A DNA stretch of 64,000 nucleotides from Planctomycetota bacterium (GTDB lineage: Bacteria; Planctomycetota; J058; JAJDCQ01). Where the stretch lies: NCBI GenBank assembly GCA_029260755.1, contig JAJDCQ010000168.1, forward strand, positions 177,954 through 241,953, given 5' to 3'. The translations under genes and the position numbers were made by a program. Of this stretch, positions 11,201 through 17,832 are shown piece after piece. The first letter of the stretch is position 1, and each line of letters opens with the position of its first letter. Under the pieces are notes generated by a model, which was given only the letters and a program-made list of their open reading frames with translations, was not told the DNA's origin and ran no database searches.

Positions 11201-12306
11201 GCATCACGGCCGAGGAGGTCCCGGCCACGCAGCACGGAGGCAGCGGGCTCATCGTCGCGAGCCACGTCAGCCAGAGCGACGGAGCCGTGGCCGAGACGAT
11301 CGACGTGACGCCCGTGCCGGAGCTGCCGGGCGACGACCTCAACGAGAGCGCGCTCGTGCCGGGCGTCGAGGCGATCGTCCTCGTGCGAAGGGCGCCGGGA
11401 GCGGCCGGTCGCGCCCCGTTCACCCTGATCGCCGAGGTGGCGACCGATCAGACGCCGCCGCGCATCATCGACGTCGATCCGGCCGAGGGCGCGCTCGACG
11501 TCCCGCTCGCGACGGTGACGTTGACCTTCAGCGACTTCCTCGACGCGGGCTCGATCGACGCCCAGAGCGTCCTCGTCTTCGACGAGGGCAACGGCGGCGC
11601 GCCGGTCGCGGCCGACGTGGCGGTCGGAGCGGACCTCCGGACGATCGTCGTGACGCCGGCGGCCGACACGTTCTTCCCGTTCGGAACGACCGTGCGCTTC
11701 GAGGTGAGCGGGACGATCGAGAACGCCGTCGGCCTGGCGCTGGGAGCCGACACGATCCTCCGCTACGACACCCCGTTCGATCTCCTCCGCGAAGGCTTCG
11801 AGGGCGTCGGCCTGCCGGCCGGCTGGGCGCTCGACGAGGGCGCGGCGCCGACCTGGGAGCTCGGAGCGCCGACCTCGGGCCCGGGAGCGGCGGCGGCGGG
11901 CGCCAACGTCGCGGCGACCGGGCTGGCGATCGACTACCCCAACGACGCGGACGCGCGGCTGGTGACGATCGAGGTGGATCTGTCGACGGTGACGAGCGCG
12001 TCGCTGACGTTCCAGCACTTCTTCGACATCGAGAGCTTCTTCGACGGCGGTCAGATCGAGGTGAGCGTGGGAGGCCAGGGCGGGGTGTTCGTCCTGGTCG
12101 ACCCGGTCGGCGGCTACAACGACACGGTGAACGGCGGCGCGGAGGGCGCGTTCGGAGGGCGGAGCGACGGGTTCGAGGGCGTCGAGGTGGATCTGACCCC
12201 GTTCGTCGGGAACGCGACGGTGGCGGTGAGGTTCCGGTTGACCTCGGACGGGAGCGTGACGGGGCCAGGTTGGTTCGTGGATGAGGTCCTGGTGGTCGGC
12301 CGGTGA
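8239..12306 (+). CDS. Large lipoprotein, paralogue of the preceding gene, with three MAM-like domains
   Basis: Encodes 1355 residues. The ATG overlaps the previous stop by the ATGA pattern. A signal peptide ends in TGGC (Cys around residue 35), followed by a Gly/Ser-rich stretch typical after a lipidated Cys. BNR/Asp-box-like motifs (SDDGGESF, SDDGGLSF, SADGGGSF) alternate with three MAM-like jelly rolls at about residues 330-505, 510-680 and 1182-1355. A Big_5-like Ig segment lies at about 1070-1177. The architecture repeats that of the 4313-8242 protein with one extra MAM-like unit, so duplication and domain gain are likely. It is the last gene of the coupled operon. Predicted extracellular, with no enzymatic motif recognised. 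Confidence 0.85.
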   Translation: MTETTRPLSSPRRRGAARGLGVALAVAAAVATGGCGGSGSSGGGGRRAPATLPDDGSIVTFDAPVRASDGAAGERAQRLGDRAAIAVSGDRVLVAWVDDRTGADEAFVAASDDGGESFGRPIQVSDADLVVRDAAQVAGAPVVGIAVDAGGALDAAAIVDVFTITVTTGGAIDGTAEVAVTSATGDDGPAAAPVFDEVAIALGAAGRGATITFDGPTGAEALLAGQVFEVAIEAPATRDPAVRLRAGRAAVAFVEDGALLVAASDDAGASFAAPAAASDAGAPAVVRLSLDLDDTGTVRVLWESVVDLRADRDDGAGFGADAIVEVNATIISEGFEAGQPAGFAVAGGVWEFGAPLQDPPGQAAAGQNVAATGLAADYPNDSDASLVIEGLDLSNVSQAVLSLEQFFDIESGFDSGRIEASVDGVTFFVLTPDGGYPDAVDDDGIDQGAFSGVSNGLPYESVSVDLSPFCGVGLDDVDVRFRLRSDGSVTAPGWFVDEVEVAVNPAPALIAEGFEGGALPGTFLIDDTTTDIWQVGTPVTFGPLIDDVAIGSNGAATVLAADYPSNANTGLITPAFDLSGAVDARLVFLHLFDIETAFDFGFVQVSTNGQAGPFVTIDPEGGYPGGVGYTGTIPRYETAVFDLGAFVGQPDVAVRFLFQSDGVVEQQGWFIDQIRVVADDGTAGASFREPALVVTADGQDVGAVFIEEGLGGEDVVFARSDDGGLSFPANQRAIVDDGDPATTRRQPFGARLGADVVVVWADDRASGGAAGATDVFAATSADGGGSFGADVQVNADDVAASSERAPAVVMDLDGRVTVAFTGQVPNRFNVDPSSAGGFGETLFVAESLDGGASFAPAPSAIGEIAGRGTIEQHGLAGDPDTGAVIVAWAEDRVTAGRVSPDLIIARARRVADLDAGEQAVLAEELDDPFDGIEGLEPDVVLVGALAANEVERAFRLFVPADARSIRLVLAGPNGPDRFDPLPVDLDLGITAEEVPATQHGGSGLIVASHVSQSDGAVAETIDVTPVPELPGDDLNESALVPGVEAIVLVRRAPGAAGRAPFTLIAEVATDQTPPRIIDVDPAEGALDVPLATVTLTFSDFLDAGSIDAQSVLVFDEGNGGAPVAADVAVGADLRTIVVTPAADTFFPFGTTVRFEVSGTIENAVGLALGADTILRYDTPFDLLREGFEGVGLPAGWALDEGAAPTWELGAPTSGPGAAAAGANVAATGLAIDYPNDADARLVTIEVDLSTVTSASLTFQHFFDIESFFDGGQIEVSVGGQGGVFVLVDPVGGYNDTVNGGAEGAFGGRSDGFEGVEVDLTPFVGNATVAVRFRLTSDGSVTGPGWFVDEVLVVGR

Positions 12307-12353
12307 TGGACGTACGGGACGGGCCGACGCACGCTTCATGGATTCTCGAACGC

Positions 12354-12382
12354 TTGATGAACTCGCGGCCTCGTTCGATAAC
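12354..12382 (+). promoter_or_regulatory. Candidate promoter upstream of the GxxExxY gene
   Basis: TTGATG (12354-12359), a 17-nt spacer and GATAAC (12377-12382) match a sigma70-like promoter at 4/6 in each box. It lies just outside the left iteron arm, so transcription would enter the cassette. A short perfect hairpin (CGACGG/CCGTCG, 12391-12407) follows. Confidence 0.45.
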
Positions 12383-12419
12383 ATCGCGAACGACGGTTAC
12401 GCCGTCGGAACGGCACAAA

Positions 12420-12953
12420 CGGAACCGCGGATTACGCGGATTGCGCGGACGGTCGCTGACCGTTCCCGAGTGTTGCCGTGCGAGGCTTCAGAGGACCAGG
12501 GAGGAGATGGGATGGTGAATGTCCGATCTCTACATGCGCGACCCGCGAACGTTCGAGTTGATCGGGGCCGCCCTGGAGGTTCATCACGAGCTGGGAGGCG
12601 GATTCCTCGAAGCCGTCTATCAGTCCGCTCTCGAGATCGAGCTCGGGCTCCGAGGTGTCCCGTTCGTCGCTCAGCCGAAGGTGACGCTCTCCTACAAGGG
12701 TACGCGACTGCGGACTCACTACATTCCCGACTTCGTCGCGTTTGGCTCGGTCATCGTCGAGATCAAGGCTCAGCGCTGCCTCACGGTCGTCGATGACGCT
12801 CAGATCATCAACACCCTCAGGGCGACGGGGATGCTCGTTGGAACGCTCATCAACTTCGGAGAGCCATCTCTCCGCTTCAAGAGATTCGTCCATGGCCAGA
12901 CGCGATGATGTCTCCGGGGACGGTCCGCGTAATCCGCGTCATCCGCGGTTCCG
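12420..12953. mobile_element. Putative GxxExxY cassette bounded by inverted 9-nt iteron arrays
   Basis: The left arm (12420-12450) carries three consecutive CGCGGATTA-type units. The right arm (12923-12953) is its reverse complement at 29 of 31 positions. The arms enclose one complete gene (12519-12908) and almost nothing else. An inner short palindrome CGGTC-GCT-GACCG lies at 12450-12462. The same iteron type occurs without a gene at 38049-38171. I infer a mobile or mobilised cassette. No transposase and no target-site duplication was identified. Confidence 0.6.
12519..12908 (+). CDS. GxxExxY family protein (PD-(D/E)XK nuclease-like)
   Basis: Encodes 129 residues, the usual length for this family. 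The signature GxxExxY is present as GFLEAVY near residues 28-34. Further on, YIPDF followed by VIVEIKA gives the D...ExK pattern of the PD-(D/E)XK nuclease fold. The start is the ATG at 12519: AGGGAGGAG (12498-12506) precedes it, and the earlier ATG at 12507 runs into a stop after three codons. The biological function of the family is not established. Its base composition (more A/T at third positions) differs from neighbouring genes, and it lies between inverted iteron arrays, so it looks horizontally acquired. Confidence 0.9.
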   Translation: MSDLYMRDPRTFELIGAALEVHHELGGGFLEAVYQSALEIELGLRGVPFVAQPKVTLSYKGTRLRTHYIPDFVAFGSVIVEIKAQRCLTVVDDAQIINTLRATGMLVGTLINFGEPSLRFKRFVHGQTR

Positions 12954-13569
12954 TCTGTTGATTCTCGCGGTCGCCTGGATCTGCGGGTTCGCGGTGTCGT
13001 CGGCGACCACCTTCGCCACCTCGGTGGAGCCGCTGAACCTCCTCCAGGTGACCGAGCGGGCCAACAAGATCGTGGTCGCCGACGTCACCCGCGTGACCTA
13101 CGGCGCCGACACCGACGACATCCCCTGTAGCTGGATCGAGCTCGCGGTCGTCTCGGGGATCGCCAACGCCGACGCGGGCGACGTCCTCGTCATCAAGATC
13201 TACGGCGCCCCGGTCGCCGTCCGCGATGCCGCCGGACGCCTCCGACGCGCCACCGTCGCGGGGATGCCCCGCTTCGCCGTCTCGGAGCGGGTCCTCCTCT
13301 TCCTCACTCCCGCGAGCACGAAGGGCTTCTGCTCCCCGGTCGGGCTCGCCCAGGGCTGCTTCCGGGTGCGGACCGATCCGCGGACCCGGGTCGTGGTGGC
13401 CGTCAACGACGCGGGCAACCGCACCGTCGCCTACGGTCTCTCCGCCTCGGATCTGACCCCGCTCCGCCTCACACCGGCGGAGTCGGCCGTGATCACCTCA
13501 CCCGGTCGCGCCGCTCCCCTCGGCGACCTCCTCGACTGCGTCGGCAAGATCCGCGCGAGGGGGCGGTAG
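12892..13569 (+). CDS. Hypothetical secreted protein preceding a metalloprotease
   Basis: Encodes 225 residues if the ATG at 12892 is used, which overlaps the end of the GxxExxY gene. Residues 10-20 (DGPRNPRHPRF) are then encoded by the right iteron arm. An alternative TTG start at 12958 would leave only the signal-like segment (LILAVAWICGFAVSSA) and the mature protein. The mature part begins near TTFATSVEPLNLLQ and has two Cys residues late in the chain (GFCSP, QGCF). No catalytic motif was recognised. Its stop is 2 nt from the ATG of the metalloprotease fusion, so the two are almost certainly co-expressed. The original start may have been replaced when the cassette inserted. Confidence 0.7.
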   Translation: MARRDDVSGDGPRNPRHPRFRLLILAVAWICGFAVSSATTFATSVEPLNLLQVTERANKIVVADVTRVTYGADTDDIPCSWIELAVVSGIANADAGDVLVIKIYGAPVAVRDAAGRLRRATVAGMPRFAVSERVLLFLTPASTKGFCSPVGLAQGCFRVRTDPRTRVVVAVNDAGNRTVAYGLSASDLTPLRLTPAESAVITSPGRAAPLGDLLDCVGKIRARGR

Positions 13570-13571
13570 CG

Positions 13572-16500
13572 ATGCGCTCGTTCGCCATCGGTCGCTCGCT
13601 TCCCTCGGGACTCGCGCTGCCCGTCGTCCTCGCCGCCTGTGTCCTCTTCGCCCCGGCGACCGTCGGCCGGGCCGCCGGTCCGCTCATCGTCGATGTCGAC
13701 GGCAACCCGTTCACCTGGGATGCCTCGGCCGACATCCCCTACCTCGTCGACCAGGGCAACCTCGGCCTCCTCGACAACACGGCGGCCGTCGCCCTGATCA
13801 CGAGCGCGTTCGTCGTCTGGGATGCCGTCCCGACCGCGGACATCCGGTTCGTCGAGGCGGGCGACACCGGCGTCGATGTCGATGCCGGCAACTTCGATGC
13901 GTTCGTCGATGTCCAGGACGGCAACACGCCGATCATCTTCGACGCGGATGGCTCGATCACCGACGCCCTCTTCGGGGCGGGCAGCGGCGTCCTCGGCTTC
14001 GCCGGCCCCGAGTTCCTCGATCCGGGCAACGATGAGATCCTCGAGGCGTCGGCCGTCCTGAACGGGGCGTTCGTCGACGGGGACCCGACCAACGGGGAGA
14101 TCCCGGTCGCCGAGATGGAGGGCGTCGCCGTCCACGAGCTCGGGCATCTCCAGGGCCTCGACCACACCCAGGTGAACGGCTTCGCGTTCATCGATCAGGA
14201 GGCTCCTCCGGGCTTCGCGGCGTTCCTCCCGATCGATGCCGAGGCGGTCGCGACGATGTTCGCGTTCTCGCTCACCGGCGTGGACGGCCGGACGCTCCAC
14301 CGCGACGACGAGGTGGCCCTCTCGACCCTCTACCCGGTCGCCGACGGCGGGGCGAACGACTTCTTCCTGAACGCCGGCACGTTCGAGGGCGCGATCCGCA
14401 ACGGCCAGCAGACCGCCGAGATCCGCGGCCTGAACGTGGTCGCCCGCAACGTCGCCGATCCGTTCGGCGATGCGGTCAGCTTCGTCTCGGGGCATCTCTT
14501 CGGCGCCGTCGGTCCGACCTCCGAGGGCTTCTACCGGATCCCGGGCCTCGCCGATGGGGCCGACTACGCGATCCAGGTCGAGGAGCTCGACCCGAGCCAG
14601 ACCGGCGGGAGCAGCGTCGGCCCGCTCGACCCTCCCCTCGACCTGGCCGAGTTCGATGGCTTCATCGAGTACTTCAGCGGCGTCGACGAGGCGGCGAGCG
14701 ATCCGCCCGATGACCCCGACGCGTTCACCGCGGTGACGGCGACCGCCGGCGCGACGACGACGGGGCTCGACGTGATCCTCAACGCGGGCGACCCCATCCT
14801 CATCCGGGTGGACCCGCCGATCGGCCCGACCGCGGGCGGGATCACCGTCGGCGTCGTCCTCGAGGACGCGGGGCTCGGCGCCGATCCGGCCGACGCCGAG
14901 GTCCGCTTCGACGGCGTCGTCGCGGCGGTCGTCGCGATCGACGTCGGCGCCGGGGCGAGCCGCGTCGTCCGGGTCACCCTCCCCGCGAGCGTTCCGGCCG
15001 CGACGGCCGGCAGCGTCGACGTCGATTTCACCAACCTCGCCCTCGGGACGACGGCCGCCCCCCTCGTCGGCGGCTTCACCTACGTCGCCCCGAGCATCGA
15101 CCGGATCGATCCCGAGGTCGCCGGCCTCGACGGCAGCGCCGAGGTCGCGATCGATGGCGATGGGTTCGCCGCGGGGGCGCGCGTCTTCTTCGGCGGCGCC
15201 GAGGCGGAGAGCGTCGTCCTCGCCTCGAGCGCCCGGCTCATCGTGACCGTCCCGGCCGCTCCGAACGGCGCCGCCGAGATCGTCGACCTCCGGATCGAGA
15301 ACGTCGACGGCGCCGAGGTGACCGCGCCGAACGCGTTCGTCTACGCGGTCGCTCCCGAGATCGATGCCGTCGCCCCCGGGCGTGGCTCGGTGGCGGGCGG
15401 GACGCGCCTGACGATCCGCGGCGCCGGCTTCGCCGACGGCCTCGTCGTCCGGATCGGCGGCGCGCGCGCCTCCGATGTGGACGTCGTCTCGGCGGCGATC
15501 GTCCGCGCGACCACGCCGGCGGCCGCCGACGCGGGCCGCGTCGACGTCACGGTCACGAGCGCGGACGGCCTCGTCGCGACCGAGGCGAACGGGTTCACCT
15601 ACGTTGAGGGCGGCGGCGGCGGCGGCGGCGGAGGCGGCGGCGGGTGCCTCGCCGGCGGCCGCGGCGGCGACGCTGGGCCGCTCGCGCTCCTCCTCGTCGC
15701 GCTCGTCCTGATCGCGGGGCGCCGGTTCCGGTCGGCCGGCCGGCGCGCGATCGGCGTCGGCGGCCTCGGGCTCCTCGCCGTCGGGATCGCGTCGGGATGC
15801 TCGAGCAACGAGCTCCGGACGATCGATGACGACCCGCTCGTCGCCGAGGTCGGCGCGAGGGACGCGCCGCTCCCGCTGCGGGTGGGCGTCGCGCCGCTGC
15901 GCGTCCTCTACGACCCCGACGACCAGCCGACCGACGACACGACCCGCTGGCTCGGCCGGCCCGATCCGGTCGAGATCCGCGACGACGTCATCCGGCTGCT
16001 CGAAGGGGCGAAGCTGTTCGACCGAGCGGTCCTCCTCGAGCCGGGCGCGGGGGGTGGGGGAAGCGCGGACGCGGCCGAAGACGCGCCTGGCGACGATGCG
16101 TCGGCCGCGGCCGACGGCGACGACGCCGGCGAAGAGGGTGGCGATCCCGCGGACACGGTCGCGCCCGTCGATGACGGCGCCCTCGCCGCCGCCCCGACCG
16201 ATCCCGAGGCGCTCGTCGACCTCGCCTGGCGCGAGGGGCTCGACGCGATCCTCTCGGTGGAGCTGATCCGCTACGAGAGCACCTACGAGGGTCGGAACGG
16301 CTGGTTCTTTCCGAACCTGCTCAACTACGCCTTCTGGATCTGGCCGGCCTGGTTCGTCGCCGACGAGCAGTACGGGGCGCACCTCGAGCTCGACGTGGCG
16401 CTCCGGAGCGTGCGGAGCGGGCGCGAGTTCTGGCGGAAGCGGATCGCGGCCCACGCCGTCCGCGACCTCGACCACTTCGACCGCGGGTGGCAGGCGTTCG

Positions 16501-17450
16501 GAATCATCTTCGTCCCCGGCTCGCTCGGGCCGGAGAACTGGGTGCTGGTCGACCGGGTCGTCACGCCCTACGCCTGGAGCGAGGTCGGCCGGGAGCTGGT
16601 CGCCGCGGTGGACGGTCCGCTTCGCGCCTCGGTCGACGAGGCCGGCGGGGCGACCCGCGCGCTCCTGTCGTCGACGCTCGTCCTCTCGATCGGCGTCGGC
16701 CGTTACGCCAGCCCCTCGGTCACGCCGCTCCGCTACGCCGGCGATGACGCCGCCGCGCTTGCCGACGCGATCCGCGGCCGGGACGGGCTGGCCGAGCGGA
16801 ACGTGCGGGTGCTCCTCGATGGTCAGGCGACGCGCGCGGGGATCCTCGAGGCGATCGAGACCTTCCTCGCGGCCAAGGCGAGCGCCTTCGACGACGTCGT
16901 CGTCACCTTCGCCGGCTACGGAACCCGCATCGCGCCGAGCGTCGAGGGCGGCGCGCCGCGGCCGGTGCTCTGCCCCCACGACGTCGACCCGGACGACCTC
17001 GCGGGGACGACCCTGCCGATCGACGAGCTCGCGGCGGCGCTCGAAGGCGTGAACGCGCGCTCGATCGCGGTGATTCTCGACGCGGGCTTCGGCGGCGGAA
17101 CCCGGATCCTCCCCGGCGTCACCCCCGCCGCAACCCCGGCCGACGGAGGCGAAGGCCCCGACCCGCTCGCCCTCCTCGCCGCCGCGCCCGGCCGGGCCGT
17201 CCTGGCCGCCTGCTCGAGCGACGGCGTCGCGACCGACCTCGACGAGGCGCGCCACGGCCTCTTCACCTACCACGTCCTCCGCGCCCTCGCGGGCGAGTCC
17301 GACGCCGACGGCGACGGGCGGGTCAGCCTGACCGAGCTCGCGATCCACGTCGGCCGGGAGACGAGCCTCCGGGCGGGGCTCGAGGGGGTCCGGCAGGAGC
17401 CGATCGCGATCGGGGTGGACCGCTGCCCGATCTCCTTCGGCAGCCCCTGA
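13572..17450 (+). CDS. Matrixin-like metalloprotease with TIG domains fused to a lipoprotein-like pseudocaspase
   Basis: Encodes 1292 residues. After a signal peptide, a metzincin zinc site HELGHLQGLDH lies at residues 188-198. Three IPT/TIG-type Ig domains follow at about 412-677. A run of about 12 Gly, a Cys, a hydrophobic segment and RRFR (about 679-725) look like a C-terminal sorting tail. Without a stop or an obvious restart codon, the frame continues into a second hydrophobic segment ending in SGC (Cys743), like a lipoprotein signal, then an unknown domain. A caspase-like fold spans about 1035-1290, but the usual GHG His is Tyr (AGYG, Tyr1116) and the usual DxC Cys is Gly (DAGF, Gly1172). 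The protease half should be active outside the cell; the caspase-like half should not cut. Whether the fusion is cleaved or is a lost stop is unknown. Confidence 0.85.
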   Translation: MRSFAIGRSLPSGLALPVVLAACVLFAPATVGRAAGPLIVDVDGNPFTWDASADIPYLVDQGNLGLLDNTAAVALITSAFVVWDAVPTADIRFVEAGDTGVDVDAGNFDAFVDVQDGNTPIIFDADGSITDALFGAGSGVLGFAGPEFLDPGNDEILEASAVLNGAFVDGDPTNGEIPVAEMEGVAVHELGHLQGLDHTQVNGFAFIDQEAPPGFAAFLPIDAEAVATMFAFSLTGVDGRTLHRDDEVALSTLYPVADGGANDFFLNAGTFEGAIRNGQQTAEIRGLNVVARNVADPFGDAVSFVSGHLFGAVGPTSEGFYRIPGLADGADYAIQVEELDPSQTGGSSVGPLDPPLDLAEFDGFIEYFSGVDEAASDPPDDPDAFTAVTATAGATTTGLDVILNAGDPILIRVDPPIGPTAGGITVGVVLEDAGLGADPADAEVRFDGVVAAVVAIDVGAGASRVVRVTLPASVPAATAGSVDVDFTNLALGTTAAPLVGGFTYVAPSIDRIDPEVAGLDGSAEVAIDGDGFAAGARVFFGGAEAESVVLASSARLIVTVPAAPNGAAEIVDLRIENVDGAEVTAPNAFVYAVAPEIDAVAPGRGSVAGGTRLTIRGAGFADGLVVRIGGARASDVDVVSAAIVRATTPAAADAGRVDVTVTSADGLVATEANGFTYVEGGGGGGGGGGGGCLAGGRGGDAGPLALLLVALVLIAGRRFRSAGRRAIGVGGLGLLAVGIASGCSSNELRTIDDDPLVAEVGARDAPLPLRVGVAPLRVLYDPDDQPTDDTTRWLGRPDPVEIRDDVIRLLEGAKLFDRAVLLEPGAGGGGSADAAEDAPGDDASAAADGDDAGEEGGDPADTVAPVDDGALAAAPTDPEALVDLAWREGLDAILSVELIRYESTYEGRNGWFFPNLLNYAFWIWPAWFVADEQYGAHLELDVALRSVRSGREFWRKRIAAHAVRDLDHFDRGWQAFGIIFVPGSLGPENWVLVDRVVTPYAWSEVGRELVAAVDGPLRASVDEAGGATRALLSSTLVLSIGVGRYASPSVTPLRYAGDDAAALADAIRGRDGLAERNVRVLLDGQATRAGILEAIETFLAAKASAFDDVVVTFAGYGTRIAPSVEGGAPRPVLCPHDVDPDDLAGTTLPIDELAAALEGVNARSIAVILDAGFGGGTRILPGVTPAATPADGGEGPDPLALLAAAPGRAVLAACSSDGVATDLDEARHGLFTYHVLRALAGESDADGDGRVSLTELAIHVGRETSLRAGLEGVRQEPIAIGVDRCPISFGSP

Positions 17451-17507
17451 CCCCTCCCGGCCTCCGAGGCATTGCGTGAGATCGTTCCGTTCCAGGAACG
17501 ACGGAAT

Positions 17508-17601
17508 CTCACGCAAAGGCGCAAAGGCGCCAAGGAGCTCCACCCGATCCAGATCTCGGCTCGGAGCAACGACCCTTTGCGTCTTTGCGCCTTTGCGTGA
17601 G
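17508..17601. repeat. Palindromic 8-nt iteron element, copy A
   Basis: Left arm CTCACGCAAAGGCGCAAAGG (from 17508) and right arm ending CTTTGCGCCTTTGCGTGAG (to 17601) are inverted copies, each of about three GCAAAGGC-type units. The loop (about 17536-17574) is the near reverse complement of the loop of the element at 21803-21906 (34 of 39 positions), so the two are full-length copies of one element in opposite orientation. Confidence 0.8.
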
Positions 17602-17680
17602 CTCTCGTCCGTCTGTTCCAGGAACGGTGAACCACGAGGGAGAGTCGAACCGATTCGCGGCGGGGCCTCTGGCGGAGATG

Positions 17681-17730
17681 CTCTGCGTCTCTGCGGCTCT
17701 GCGTGAGATTCCCTGCCGCTGTTCCAGGGA
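17681..17730. repeat. Additional iteron arm of CTCTGCGT type
   Basis: Three CTCTGCGT/CTCTGCGG units followed by GTGAGATTCC face an inverted partner around 17474-17513 (GTGAGAT and GGAATCTCAC). GTTCCAGG with a short palindromic context recurs three times (near 17490, 17616 and 17720). Together with copy A this makes a nested or compound repeat. Confidence 0.55.
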
Positions 17731-17832
17731 CCGAAGATAGTCCGAGGTTCGGTGTCCGATCCCCGCTCGAAGGGTCACTTCTCCCGCAGACCGCGTCGCG
17801 CACCGGCGACCCGGCGGGGGGAAACACGACCT

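Larger units (their letters stand above)
17451..17832. other. Intergenic region filled by palindromic repeats
   Basis: No gene is supported here. The stretch holds a compound set of 8-nt iteron arrays (17471-17730) and a GATAGT (17735-17740) without a convincing -35 box. The leader of the amylase gene follows, with a GGGGGGAAA ribosome-binding candidate just before 17833. Confidence 0.6.

Noticed and set aside
15640..15810. Frameshift between the metalloprotease and the lipoprotein-like half
   Set aside because: The frame is continuous and coding-like on both sides without any base change, so a fusion or lost stop is a better reading.
16674..17440. Active metacaspase
   Set aside because: The His and Cys positions are Tyr and Gly, so proteolysis by this domain is not expected.
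13431..17543. Long minus-strand open frame opposite the metalloprotease fusion
   Set aside because: No motifs and biased composition; the plus strand carries the HELGHLQGLDH zinc site and TIG domains.
17735..17740. Promoter for the amylase gene
   Set aside because: GATAGT resembles a -10 box but no -35-like sequence lies at a suitable distance.
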